Assembly: GCA_027459485.1 (NCBI GenBank)
Contig: DAIDIG010000004.1
Span: 186,001-250,000 of the forward strand
Direction: 5' to 3'
Length of the DNA stretch: 64,000 nucleotides
Source: Bdellovibrionales bacterium
Lineage (GTDB): Bacteria > Bdellovibrionota > Bdellovibrionia > Bdellovibrionales > UBA1609
Below, piece by piece: positions 8,592 to 16,943 of the stretch; position 1 is the first letter of the stretch, and each line of letters begins with the position of its first letter. A program made the position numbers and the translations under genes. The notes beneath the pieces are model-generated. The model made no database searches, had not been told where the DNA came from, and was given only the letters and a program-made list of their open reading frames with translations.

Positions 8592-9236
8592 CTAGGACCG
8601 TTCGCCTAGTTGCCACGTAAGCCCACGCGCAATTGGCGATAATACACCGATTTTTTCGCCGGCAGCGATCTTCTCGTCTGGCTTGAAGTCGCGACCCCAA
8701 CCGACATAGCTCAATGTTGAAACTAGACCATTGTCGTGGATGAGTTTGATGGTTTGCCGCTCTTCGGGCGAACGAATCGCTTGCACCACACGCGAATCGT
8801 ATGGAGCCGTCACGTCTCGTGTCTGCGGATTGTCATTCCACTCGTACAACATCGTTAAATCTTTCGAGGCTGTTTTCGGTTTTTCGATTTTGAACTGGAC
8901 ATTTTTATGAATGGGAAGCGGCCCATGCGGCGGCTGAACAACTGCGGGGTTTAGGTAACGCTCCTTGAGTTGATCGTAAATAATTTTAGCTAGACCGACG
9001 CCACCGCGGTCGCCCCAAAGGTTCACATACTGTTGATCGAGCTGCTGACTGTAGAGATTTTGCGCAAAGGACGGCTTATCCGCCGGCACAACCGTTTTGC
9101 GCATGGCTTTCACCATTTGCTGCAAAAAATATTCTTCGTACATTTTCGAAACGGCGCGGGCCTTGGCATCCATGGTTTCAGGCGAAACTTCTTTATGCAG
9201 CGGCAACGACCCGCCGATTTTAAACGGATGACCCAT
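8592..9236 (-). CDS. flgJ: FlgJ-type rod-binding protein fused to a degenerate LytM/M23-like domain
   Basis: A 214-residue protein. Residues ~15-100 are the FlgJ N-terminal rod-cap domain (YEEYFLQQMVKAMRKT and YSQQLDQQYVNLWGDRGG), which scaffolds periplasmic rod assembly. Enterobacterial FlgJ continues with a muramidase domain. Here residues ~130-214 instead resemble an M23/LytM peptidase fold: DVTAPYDSRVVQAI, IKLIHDNGLVSTLSYV, AAGEKIGVLSP. The zinc-binding H-x-H of the last strand reads LTWQL, so peptidase activity is unlikely. I chose the ATG at 9236 because AAGGGG lies 5 bases before it; a GTG at 9251 is the alternative. A gap of about 280 bases separates it from flgI. Confidence 0.85.
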   Translation of the reverse strand: MGHPFKIGGSLPLHKEVSPETMDAKARAVSKMYEEYFLQQMVKAMRKTVVPADKPSFAQNLYSQQLDQQYVNLWGDRGGVGLAKIIYDQLKERYLNPAVVQPPHGPLPIHKNVQFKIEKPKTASKDLTMLYEWNDNPQTRDVTAPYDSRVVQAIRSPEERQTIKLIHDNGLVSTLSYVGWGRDFKPDEKIAAGEKIGVLSPIARGLTWQLGERS

Positions 9237-9245
9237 ATGCACCCC

Positions 9246-9259
9246 TTGCACATGTGCAA
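9246..9259. repeat. Perfect 14-bp palindrome at the flgJ start
   Basis: TTGCACATGTGCAA is its own reverse complement. It lies directly upstream of the flgJ ribosome site and next to a 7-base A-run (9258-9264 on the plus strand). On the transcribed (minus) strand the T-run comes before the palindrome, so this is not a terminator for flgI. It could be an operator or the edge of the inserted-looking segment between flgJ and flgI. Confidence 0.5.
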
Positions 9260-9264
9260 AAAAA

Positions 9265-9513
9265 TGAGGGAAGGTGAGTCAGGAACCCCTGCGCTTCGGT
9301 CACTTTCGTTACCTCGCGCTCGTACGCGCATCCTGCGCGTCTTCCAGCAAACTATCGGTTGCCAATCCTTGGCCGTGACTCGAACATTTGCCCCATGTCT
9401 CCTGCCAGACATCTGGAAATCTCTTGACCATCCATGGCCAAACGCTCTCTAACTCACCCCTCCCCCGGAGCGAAAAATCCAGGGCACATCCATGTGCCAC
9501 AGACCTTCCGTTA
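9265..9513. other. Unexplained segment with nested inverted repeats between flgI and flgJ
   Basis: This gap interrupts an operon whose other gaps are mostly 0-40 bases. It contains no convincing gene. It holds GGTGAGT (9273-9279) facing ACTCACC (9452-9458), GAGTCA facing TGACTC inside that, ATGTCT-6-AGACAT near 9395-9412, and GGCACAT-2-ATGTGCC near 9483-9498, whose GCACAT/ATGTGC core also occurs in the palindrome at 9246-9259. Such nested repeats fit a folded RNA or a small miniature-transposon-like insertion. It could also be chance in a GC-rich spacer. Confidence 0.4.
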
Positions 9514-10542
9514 TCATAAAACCTTTAAATCCGCCTGCAATGCCCCGGCGGCCTTTATACTTTCTAGAATTGTGATCAAATCTTTCGGCGAAACCCCCAA
9601 GCGATTCATCGCTTTCACGATGTCGCCGACGTTCGCCGATTGATCCAACATAAATACTTTATCACCGTCGCCTTGTTTTTTATCGCCCCCGACCCGAATC
9701 GAAAGATCGCCGTGCGCGATGGCAACCGGCGAAATCTGAACACCGTTACCGATCACGACCGTGCCGGTCTTTTCGTCGACGATGACTTCAGCTCGCATGT
9801 CCGGAGCCACATCGAGAGATTCAACTGTTGCGAGAAGATCAACCCCTTTGCCTTCGTATGAAGGCGGCGTGATCAGATCGATCGTCCCAGCATCAAGCGC
9901 CGATGCGTACTGCCCGCCGAGTTCCATATTGATGGTTTTTGAAACGCGTGCCGCAGTCGTGAAATCCGGGTTGTGCAAAGTGAGGCGAAACATATTGCGA
10001 TTGGCGAAATCGGCGCCGAGATCGCGCTCAATCATCGCGCCCTCGGGGATGCGCGCCACCGTTTCGTGCACGCCGCCCGGGCTTGAGCCGACAAGCACCG
10101 GCCCCTGCGCAACCGCGTAAGTCTGTTGATCGGCCGCTCGAAGCGGGGTTTGAATGAGTGTGCCGCCTTTAAGGCTAGAAGCATCGCCGATCGAGTTCAC
10201 CGTCACGTCGATCTGATTACCCGCGCGCGCAAATGGCGGCAGGCTCGACGTCACAATCACAGCCGCGACGTTTTTAGTGGCGAGATCTTTGTCACTCAGC
10301 TTCATGCCGAGGCGATTGAGCATGCGAGAAATACTCGCGTCGGTAAAAGACGATTTGCTGTCACCCGTGCCGGCCAGGCCGACGACTATGCCATAGCCGA
10401 CAAGTTGATTCGAGCGAACTCCCCGAATATTGGCGATGTCTTTAATACGCGCGGCAAACGCGTTCAATGCAAACGCAACGACGAGGATGATCACTTGCAA
10501 GGCGATAAAAGGTAAGGCCGCGCGAAGCACCGTCGATTTCAT
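9514..10542 (-). CDS. flgI: Flagellar P-ring protein FlgI
   Basis: FlgI assembles the periplasmic P ring in the peptidoglycan layer. The 342-residue product has a signal peptide (residues 1-31, hydrophobic core ending AFAA) followed by the very conserved RIKDIANIRGVRSNQLVGYG start and the motif GTGDS. The body contains NVAAVIVTSSLPPFARAGNQ and QSANVGDIVKAMNRLGVSP, all canonical. GAGGGAG precedes the ATG, and flgH ends one base upstream, so translation is probably coupled. Confidence 0.97.
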   Translation of the reverse strand: MKSTVLRAALPFIALQVIILVVAFALNAFAARIKDIANIRGVRSNQLVGYGIVVGLAGTGDSKSSFTDASISRMLNRLGMKLSDKDLATKNVAAVIVTSSLPPFARAGNQIDVTVNSIGDASSLKGGTLIQTPLRAADQQTYAVAQGPVLVGSSPGGVHETVARIPEGAMIERDLGADFANRNMFRLTLHNPDFTTAARVSKTINMELGGQYASALDAGTIDLITPPSYEGKGVDLLATVESLDVAPDMRAEVIVDEKTGTVVIGNGVQISPVAIAHGDLSIRVGGDKKQGDGDKVFMLDQSANVGDIVKAMNRLGVSPKDLITILESIKAAGALQADLKVL

Positions 10543-10543
10543 T

Positions 10544-11311
10544 TTACTCCCTCATCTCGGCGCCCTTGGCGCTCACAATATCAAATCTAGAATCGAGAAG
10601 TTTGGTGGCGTCGATCCCCTGATCGTTGAAATCTTCGGCGCGAACGATGCCCGATACGATCACTTTGTATTCACGCTGACCGATTAAAAAGGGTTGCATA
10701 CCGCGCACGCGATAATCGCCATCAGTGAGCCGCTCCACCACTCGGGTCGGCACCAATTTGACATTGAATGCTGCAGGTGCGTTCGCATTCGGGCTCGATG
10801 CCGCGGCTGTCGCGTTCTGGCCTTGTTGTGCGCCTTGCGGAGCCTTCGCCGCCGGGTTTGCGGCCGTTTGCGATGCGGGCGCCCGCAAGCCCTCCATCAT
10901 CCGCCGGCGGGCTTCGAGCTGCGCTAGAAGTTTCGCGATGACCTTCGCTTTAGCCGAAAGTTGCGCTTGCGGGTCACCGTTGAGTCGAACCGCAATCGGA
11001 TCGCCGATCATACGAACGACGTTTTGTGAAAACAGATAGGCACCTTGACCTTCCATCACCCATAGCGACCCGGCGCTCGGTTCAAGATGCGCTTGATTTT
11101 GTAAATCGGCGTTGGTTGTGCGGTGATACTGCCGGTAAAAATTGGGCTCGAGGTCTTTTTGCTCACTGTACGTCAGCGGCTTCGGCGCCTGATTGGCATT
11201 TTGCGCCGGTGAATTGCCGCCATCGACAAAGTTCTTCCATTGCTCACCGAACGACGCGCAACCGGTGAGGAGCGCGAGCAATGATGCAAAGATCAGCACT
11301 CGAGCCATCAT
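10544..11311 (-). CDS. flgH: Flagellar L-ring lipoprotein FlgH
   Basis: FlgH forms the outer-membrane L ring of the basal body. Residues 1-18 form a lipoprotein signal with lipobox LLTGC. The core has the family stretches SLWVMEGQGAYLFSQNVVRM and IGDPIAVRL, and the C-terminus has LTDGDYRVRGMQPFLIGQ and VSGIVRAEDFN. An Ala/Gln/Pro-rich insert near residues 145-175 makes it 255 residues, a little longer than usual. Two adjacent ATG codons follow GGAGG; the first overlaps the flgA stop. It is co-transcribed with flgA and flgI. Confidence 0.96.
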   Translation of the reverse strand: MMARVLIFASLLALLTGCASFGEQWKNFVDGGNSPAQNANQAPKPLTYSEQKDLEPNFYRQYHRTTNADLQNQAHLEPSAGSLWVMEGQGAYLFSQNVVRMIGDPIAVRLNGDPQAQLSAKAKVIAKLLAQLEARRRMMEGLRAPASQTAANPAAKAPQGAQQGQNATAAASSPNANAPAAFNVKLVPTRVVERLTDGDYRVRGMQPFLIGQREYKVIVSGIVRAEDFNDQGIDATKLLDSRFDIVSAKGAEMRE

Positions 11312-12264
11312 TGAACCTCCACTACGCCGGGGGCCACCACTCGGCCCGAAATGAGCTTATTTGTCTCGAGATTGCGTAAATTCACATAATCGCCGACAAA
11401 TCCGTCCTGCTCGGTTTTCGCTTGCATGCTGATTTGCCAAGCCCCCGAGCCCGTGGTGACGCGCACGACTTGACCGTAATGCACGGCCTTTTCGCGAATG
11501 AGCGAACTACGCCAGATAATTTGATTGGCATTCATCATCGCCGCGATCTGGTGACCGATAATTTGCGAAGTGTCGGGTGTTGTATCGGTCGCGTACGTCA
11601 CGTCTCGCCACTCGTACTTGAAATCATCAGGGGTGAGCCGTGCACCGCCGTAGACGCTGTGAGTGAGCACCGGAACGCGCTGACGAATCTCGAGTTCGCC
11701 GTTCAGCCAATAAATCACGGGTCGTCCGCTTTGGCCGATGAATATGAGTTTTTGTGCAAACGCCCCTCGCGGGAGTTGCTCCGACTGCTCCAATATCCAT
11801 TTGCTGTGTCTTAGCTCGGGCGAAACCGCCGGCATTTGCAGACTTTTGATCGTGAGCTGGCAATCGCCGCAAAGCAATTTCCAATACGCGAGAAGCTTTT
11901 GGCGGATGGCCTCATCGCTGATATCATAACCGCGATTTTCAATTGTTACTCGATGTGGAATTTGAAAGTTGAGCCGGCGAAGAATTCGGTTTTTACGAAT
12001 AGCCTGCGCGAGAGTTAAACTCGAAAGCACGCGCTGCTCTCCGAGATTCGGCGCTCGACCGAGCTTCACGGTGTTGAGCGCCGCCACAGTTTCTGGCGTC
12101 AGCCCGTCGGTCGCGACGACATCTCCAAGCGAAATGATCTTCTTTCCGCTGACGCGAATGTACGATTGCACGCGAATCGCTTGAGCAAAGGCGAACGTGC
12201 AGGCAAAAGACAAAGCCACTGCGCTCACGAATGGCCAAATATGTTCGATCCACTTCCGTTTCAC
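11308..12264 (-). CDS. flgA: Flagellar basal-body P-ring formation chaperone FlgA
   Basis: FlgA is a periplasmic chaperone for P-ring assembly. The 318-residue product has an N-terminal signal peptide (FVSAVALSFACTFAFAQA). The long middle part is family-specific. The C-terminal SAF domain contains VPVLTHSVYGGARLTPDDF, QIIGHQIAAMMNANQIIWRS and VRVTTGSGAWQISMQAKTEQ. The start is a GTG, with GAGG about 6 bases before it that also spans the flgG stop codon, three bases apart. Its end overlaps the flgH start. Confidence 0.93.
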   Translation of the reverse strand: MKRKWIEHIWPFVSAVALSFACTFAFAQAIRVQSYIRVSGKKIISLGDVVATDGLTPETVAALNTVKLGRAPNLGEQRVLSSLTLAQAIRKNRILRRLNFQIPHRVTIENRGYDISDEAIRQKLLAYWKLLCGDCQLTIKSLQMPAVSPELRHSKWILEQSEQLPRGAFAQKLIFIGQSGRPVIYWLNGELEIRQRVPVLTHSVYGGARLTPDDFKYEWRDVTYATDTTPDTSQIIGHQIAAMMNANQIIWRSSLIREKAVHYGQVVRVTTGSGAWQISMQAKTEQDGFVGDYVNLRNLETNKLISGRVVAPGVVEVQ

Positions 12265-12267
12265 GCG

Positions 12268-13053
12268 CTACCTCAATGCGTTGGTCGCTTGCATCATTTG
12301 ATCGGCGGCCTGCACAACTTTACTATTTGTTTCGTAGGCCCGCTGTTCGGTGATCATATTCACCATTTCATCGACGATATTGACGTTGCTTGTTTCAAGT
12401 TGACCTTGCGCGAGCTGGCCCAGGCCGTTTTGGCCGGGTGTACCTTGCTGCGGTAGACCGCTCGAATTCGACGGTACAAACAAATTGCCGCCGACACTTT
12501 TCAACCCGGCCGGGTTCACAAAATTTACGATTTGAATTTGCCCCACGTTTTGCGGTGTGAAATTGTTCGCGAAAATTACCTGCACCTTACCATCGGGTGT
12601 AATTTGCAAACCCGACGCGTTCGCCGGTATGGTCATCTCTGGCTGAAGCACATTGCCGTTTCGATCTTCAATGCGACCGTCAGGCCCTTTTTTGAAAGCG
12701 CCGTCGCGCGTGTAGCCGATTTGCCCATTTGCCATTTGGACGGGGAAGAACCCCGCGCCATCAATTTCGAGATCAAGCGCGCCGTTTGTAACTTTTGACG
12801 AACCTTGCGTAAAGTCTTTAGTGACCGCCGCAGTTTTTGTGCCAAGGCCGATTTGCACTCCCGTCGGAGACACTGAATTGGCGCCCGTAGCGGTACCTGG
12901 CTCCTTCACATTGTCATAAAGCAAGTCTTCAAATTCGGCGCGGGCCCGTTTGAACCCCATCGTCGAGACGTTTGCGATATTGTTGGCAGTCACGTCTATA
13001 TTGGTTTGTTGCGCCTTCATGCCTGTGGCTGCGGTATAGAGTGCCTTAAACAT
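12268..13053 (-). CDS. flgG: Flagellar distal-rod protein FlgG
   Basis: FlgG forms the distal rod that crosses the peptidoglycan. The 261-residue product is canonical: it begins MFKALYTAATGMKAQQTNID with the ANNIANVSTMGFK motif (residues 25-37), contains IDGAGFFPVQMANG and YTRDGAFKK in the middle, and ends NVNIVDEMVNMITEQRAYE with the C-terminal rod helix. AAAGG precedes the ATG. It lies downstream of flgF, separated by the duplicated flgF tail. Confidence 0.97.
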   Translation of the reverse strand: MFKALYTAATGMKAQQTNIDVTANNIANVSTMGFKRARAEFEDLLYDNVKEPGTATGANSVSPTGVQIGLGTKTAAVTKDFTQGSSKVTNGALDLEIDGAGFFPVQMANGQIGYTRDGAFKKGPDGRIEDRNGNVLQPEMTIPANASGLQITPDGKVQVIFANNFTPQNVGQIQIVNFVNPAGLKSVGGNLFVPSNSSGLPQQGTPGQNGLGQLAQGQLETSNVNIVDEMVNMITEQRAYETNSKVVQAADQMMQATNALR

Positions 13054-13068
13054 TCATCAGCCTTTCGT

Positions 13069-13116
13069 TCATGGCGTCACCTTCGGGACTTAACGTCATG
13101 GCGTCACCTTCGGGAC
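13069..13116 (-). repeat. Tandem duplication of the flgF 3' end
   Basis: A 21-base unit occurs twice, at 13069-13089 and 13096-13116, separated by 6 bases. The unit at 13096-13116 is the last seven codons of flgF including its TGA (VPKVTP stop). The second copy, downstream, is untranslated and sits between flgF and flgG. The pair is identical base for base. It looks like a recent slippage duplication that lengthened the intergenic spacer. Confidence 0.9.
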
Positions 13117-13905
13117 GACGTTCACCAGTTTGTCGTCCATTTGATCGAACGCGCGGATGGCGTTGCGATCGGCTTCGAACGTGCGCGACGCTTGAATCAT
13201 TTTCGTCATCTCATCCACCACATTGACGTTGCTCATTTCAAGAAAACCCTGGTGGAGTTTGAAATCGCTCGCGGCGTGAGTCGTGAGATTGTAATTCGGC
13301 TTCAGCGTATAAAGCGTGCTGCCGACTTTTTGAAGAGCATCTTGGTTGTCGACTGTGACGACGGAGAGTTTGCCGATTGGGTTGGCGCCGTCGAACATTT
13401 CGCCTGTATAGCCGATAGTGACATTGTTGTTGGTCAGTTGAATGGTACGGCCGGCGGCTGGGCCCGCTCCCGCTTTGAGTATCGGAAAGCCCTCTGAGTT
13501 TACAAGGCGGCCTTGCGAATCTAATTTGAAGGCCCCGTTGCGCGTGAGTTGCACTCCCGATGGGGTTTGCACTTCAAAAAAGCCGTTGCCTTCGATTGCG
13601 ACGTCGAGATTATTGCCGGTATTTTTCAGCGCGCCTTGGCTGAGATCTGAGAATGTACCTTTCGAATCGACGTACGAACGGTCGGCGCCCTGCATGTCAT
13701 AAAAGCTGTTAATCGACGCGGTTACGCGCGGCACAGTCAGAGTGTTTGGGTATTTCTCGTTGGCGGTTACGTACTCGCTGAAGATCTGCCCGTCTTTTTT
13801 AAAACCAGTGGTGTCGGCATTCGCCAAATTGTTGGCGATCGTATCGAGCCTTTGACTTTGAGCCATAGCGCCACTCAGGGCGGCGTAGATGCCTTTTGCG
13901 CTCAA
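13096..13905 (-). CDS. flgF: Flagellar proximal-rod protein FlgF
   Basis: FlgF is a proximal rod subunit. The 269-residue product starts SAKGIYAALSGAMAQSQRLD and continues with the rod signature ANNLANADTTGFKKDG. Its middle holds IEGNGFFEVQTPSG and LTRNGAFKLDSQG, and its end SNVNVVDEMTKMIQASRTFE. I chose the TTG at 13905 because CGGAGG lies 4-5 bases before it and because the encoded N-terminus aligns with the family start. Longer starts at 13956 and 13980 would add 17-25 residues atypical for FlgF. It is the first gene of the flagellar operon in this window; the 230 bases upstream probably hold the operon promoter. Confidence 0.93.
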   Translation of the reverse strand: MSAKGIYAALSGAMAQSQRLDTIANNLANADTTGFKKDGQIFSEYVTANEKYPNTLTVPRVTASINSFYDMQGADRSYVDSKGTFSDLSQGALKNTGNNLDVAIEGNGFFEVQTPSGVQLTRNGAFKLDSQGRLVNSEGFPILKAGAGPAAGRTIQLTNNNVTIGYTGEMFDGANPIGKLSVVTVDNQDALQKVGSTLYTLKPNYNLTTHAASDFKLHQGFLEMSNVNVVDEMTKMIQASRTFEADRNAIRAFDQMDDKLVNVVPKVTP

Positions 13906-14135
13906 ATTGCCTCCGTAAAAAACTGGACTCCCAACATCTTTAAGAGCAACGCGCATGCCACCCGTCGAGTCTCTGGACATACGCCCGCAAAAGCCGGGCT
14001 ATCGTGTGTATGATCGACTCGAGTTCAAGCCCGAGGTCTAGTTTCAAGCGCCAGAAACCTGACACGTGCCCAACACCATTTTGACTGGAGTCTGGACCTG
14101 ACTCCCGCAAAGAATTCGCGTTACGATAAAATTTC

Positions 14136-15080
14136 GTGAAACGCACAACCTTCTTGGCTTTGCTATTTTCTTCGACGATGTTGTTGCTATTCGTCCGTCC
14201 AGCGCAGGCCGCGGCGAATTATTCACTACTTGCTCCACCGCCCATTCACCGCCAATTTGATCGGGCCGTCGCGACGAGCGAGGGACCTTATTTTGATTTA
14301 CCCGTGATCTACAATTCGAAAGTAAAAAATTGGATTCGCTTTTACCAAGGTTCGGGCCGGCACGATTTTAAAATTTGGCTCGAGCGCTCGTATCGATATT
14401 TACCTCGCATCACACCCGTCTTGGTTGAGCGCGGCTTGCCGCGCGATCTCGCTTATCTCGCCATGATCGAAAGCGGATTCTCGCAATTCGCCGTGAGTAC
14501 GGCCGATGCCGTCGGCCCTTGGCAATTCATGAAAGGCACAGCCCAGCACTACGGTCTTCGGGTGGATTGGTGGATCGACGAGCGCCGCGATATCGTGAAA
14601 AGCACGATCGCGGCGGCAACCTATTTGAGTCATCTCCACCATATGTTCAACTCGTGGTATCTCGCCGCGGCCGCCTACAATATGGGCGAACGACGCGTGC
14701 AAAATTTGATCGCGCGCTATCGAACGAACAATTATTGGGTGCTTTCAAAGAAACGGGATTTCCCGTCCGAAACGGAGCAGTACATTCCAAAATTAATCGC
14801 CGCCATGCTGATAGCTAAGGCACCAGGTCTTTACGGATTTCGTAGCCTTAGGCCACTCCCACCGGAGCGAGTCGATTTCTTTTACGCACCCGGCGGGACG
14901 GATCTTGAAACGCTCGCTCTGTATTTAGGTTTGCGTCGCAACGCCCTCACGAGGCTCAATCCCGAAATCGTCAAAGGTTTTATCCCGCACTTTGTTCGCG
15001 GCTATCGCATTCGGGTGCCACACGGCGCTCTGGCCCGCTCGCGCCGCTTCGCTGAATCTCGCCTTGTCATGTCAGATTAG
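14136..15080 (+). CDS. MltD-like membrane-bound lytic murein transglycosylase
   Basis: Cleaves the glycan strand of peptidoglycan between MurNAc and GlcNAc. The 314-residue product has a signal peptide ending AQAAA (about residue 27) and a family-1 SLT domain at about 85-215: the catalytic Glu in LAMIESGFSQFAVS, then AVGPWQFMKGTAQHYGL and the YLAAAAYNMGERRV motif. The C-terminal 70 residues include a LysM-like stretch (DLETLALYLGLRRNALTRLNP). It starts at a GTG and diverges from the flagellar operon, where FlgJ has no muramidase, so it may be the rod-related wall opener. Function is confident; the flagellar link is inferred. Confidence 0.88.
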   Translation: MKRTTFLALLFSSTMLLLFVRPAQAAANYSLLAPPPIHRQFDRAVATSEGPYFDLPVIYNSKVKNWIRFYQGSGRHDFKIWLERSYRYLPRITPVLVERGLPRDLAYLAMIESGFSQFAVSTADAVGPWQFMKGTAQHYGLRVDWWIDERRDIVKSTIAAATYLSHLHHMFNSWYLAAAAYNMGERRVQNLIARYRTNNYWVLSKKRDFPSETEQYIPKLIAAMLIAKAPGLYGFRSLRPLPPERVDFFYAPGGTDLETLALYLGLRRNALTRLNPEIVKGFIPHFVRGYRIRVPHGALARSRRFAESRLVMSD

Positions 15081-15125
15081 TTAGCCCGGCCGGCGATAGC
15101 AAAGACAGTGACAACAATGGGGAGG

Positions 15126-16037
15126 TTACAACGGGGCTGATATAGCTGAACGAATTGAGCCATGGATGCTTCCGCCGCCAAACGCATCACCAATGAGTAT
15201 CAAATTTTTAAAAACTTCGCTGTAAAGGTATTGTGCCTGAGTTAATGGATGACTGTATCGCCATTTTTTGATCTGCAGAATTTGTCCGTTAAATTGAACG
15301 TCTTTATTAATCACGCTGAGCCAACGGTCAATGGCCCGAAGCATTGCGAACTTTTGCTCCTGCTCAGACGAGTCAAAGTATATTTCGCTCCAATTTGATG
15401 CCATGGTGAAAGTCCAAGCTGGCTCGTTGCTAACCTGTTTGGATTTTTGATCTGTAACCATTGCAATATCGGGAGTTGGATTTAATTGAATTGCATCTAA
15501 CTTAATTGCGGGCACTGCATCTTCGAATCCAACTAACCCTATGAGTGCCTTAGCGTATTTAATTTGATCAAGGCACGGGTCGTATGCAATGTGAGAGTTC
15601 TTAAGAAGCTTTAATGACTGCGGGAGCGGGCAACTCAAATACACTCGTTCGGCTTCGGATGGAGAATGGCAGTCCGCCAATAATCTGTACCCTGTGCGCA
15701 ATATCTCGATTTTTGTCACTAAATGTTCAAGTCTGACATCCAAGTTAACGGCTAGATTTTTCGCAAAGTTTGTCATGCCTTGGGGGCTCGCCCAGTACTG
15801 AGCGCCGCTTTTATCAGCCCAACGAATCCATTGATCCGTCGCAAATGGTATTTCTCGTGGCTCATTCGCTTTCAGAAATTGAGCGCCATGATCGAACCGT
15901 AGATTGCCGATTCTTCGCGTCGCGAGTCGACCGCCAAATCCTCTGGATTTTTCTAAAACGACAACGTCGTAACCAGCGTTAAGTAATCGATTAGCGATTA
16001 CGAGGCCAGCGACTCCTGCACCTACAACAACTTGCAT
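15126..16037 (-). CDS. NAD(P)/FAD-dependent amine-oxidase-like oxidoreductase (renalase-like)
   Basis: The first 35 residues form a Rossmann FAD-binding unit, VVVGAGVAGLVIANRL with GxGxxG at 6-11 and an acidic end VVLEKS. SRGFGGRLATRR and FDHGAQFLKA follow, which are typical of the renalase/amine-oxidase group. GDAFGGGSIHGSIRSA near the end is the second FAD-contacting motif. Substrate unknown. It is the last gene of an AT-richer minus-strand block with the DUF6671-like gene and icd; 27 bases separate it from the former. Codon use is plainly different from the flagellar operon. Confidence 0.85.
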   Translation of the reverse strand: MQVVVGAGVAGLVIANRLLNAGYDVVVLEKSRGFGGRLATRRIGNLRFDHGAQFLKANEPREIPFATDQWIRWADKSGAQYWASPQGMTNFAKNLAVNLDVRLEHLVTKIEILRTGYRLLADCHSPSEAERVYLSCPLPQSLKLLKNSHIAYDPCLDQIKYAKALIGLVGFEDAVPAIKLDAIQLNPTPDIAMVTDQKSKQVSNEPAWTFTMASNWSEIYFDSSEQEQKFAMLRAIDRWLSVINKDVQFNGQILQIKKWRYSHPLTQAQYLYSEVFKNLILIGDAFGGGSIHGSIRSAISAPL

Positions 16038-16064
16038 TTTTGTAGCCTCAGTATTTGGGGCCTA

Positions 16065-16943
16065 TTACGGATTGCAAAATTCACACTCTTCTGGATTAAG
16101 AGACGTGACGCCGTCAGGCCGTGGTCTTTCTTCGACATAATGACATTTCACGCACTCAAGCACAACCTGAACTGCCGATTGCGTTGGCTGGCGGCAGCTG
16201 GCGCAGGGTAGCCCTGGTACTCCGTGGGTGATAGCAAACCCTGGCACACCGCACTCGGGGCAGAGCGTGTTCAATTTTTTGATAAGATTATAACCGGCTT
16301 GGCGAATAGCCTCACGTCTTGTTTGATTATAGTTGGCTCGTAAGTCTGTGGCGAGCACAACTCGGCCCGTTGTTGAAACTATTAAACAGTCAAGCATCGC
16401 TTGAGCCACCGCATGTTGGGTCGTTAAGCCTTTAAAAATCGGATCGCGACAATTTTCCGGATGAACCATGACTCCGTGATCTGGAAAACGGATGTCAGTT
16501 AAAAATTTATTAAAGTCATCTCGGGGTCCCAATCGTACTTCTGCATGGATGGGCTGATGACAAAGGTATTCGGCGTAAATTTCAATCTCAAGCTGACGAT
16601 CCCAAAGTAAAAGTGATTCAAGGTCCCTTTGCATTAGGGGGAGAAATGGATCCGGCCCAAAACTTCCTTCGCTTGCCAAAAACAAGCGAGCGCCGGGCTT
16701 AACTGTAGTAGCGCCTGCTTGAATCTTACGCCTCAGCGTTTCTCTGACAGAAGCTTTTCGTTCAATCTCACCTGAGAAGGTGCCAAACTGATCTGTGTCG
16801 ATATTGATCGCCACGCAATTTATACTTTGAGAGGAAAAAAGAGGAGAAAGGATCTCCTCCTTCATGTGTTTCGTAACAAAGTAAACGGTTTCTCCGCTAT
16901 AGAAACTATTGCCCTTGTCCAAGCGAGTACCCTTTTTCTCCAT
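16065..16943 (-). CDS. DUF6671-like zinc-binding protein of unknown function
   Basis: Matches from memory the uncharacterised DUF6671 family: N-terminal YFVTKHMKEEILSPLF, then DTDQFGTFSGEIERK, FLASEGSFGPDPFLPLMQRD, a DLRANYNQTRREAI motif, and a C-terminal zinc-ribbon pair with CPECGVPGFAITHGVPGLPC, CVKCHYVEERP and ending CEFCNP. Cysteines appear as at least four CxxC knuckles, which would bind two metals. I used the ATG at 16943, which overlaps icd by 38 bases; a TTG at 16922 or the longer start at 17018 are alternatives. Co-transcribed with icd. The biological role is unknown. Confidence 0.75.
   Translation of the reverse strand: MEKKGTRLDKGNSFYSGETVYFVTKHMKEEILSPLFSSQSINCVAINIDTDQFGTFSGEIERKASVRETLRRKIQAGATTVKPGARLFLASEGSFGPDPFLPLMQRDLESLLLWDRQLEIEIYAEYLCHQPIHAEVRLGPRDDFNKFLTDIRFPDHGVMVHPENCRDPIFKGLTTQHAVAQAMLDCLIVSTTGRVVLATDLRANYNQTRREAIRQAGYNLIKKLNTLCPECGVPGFAITHGVPGLPCASCRQPTQSAVQVVLECVKCHYVEERPRPDGVTSLNPEECEFCNP

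Noticed and set aside
9309..9500. Open frame on the minus strand in the flgI-flgJ gap
   Set aside because: Short, no ribosome site, composition unlike neighbours; the gap shows repeat structure instead of coding signals.
9480..9500. Sigma-54-like TGGCAC...TGC sequence on the minus strand before flgJ
   Set aside because: Spacing between the GG and GC elements is one base too long for a -24/-12 promoter.
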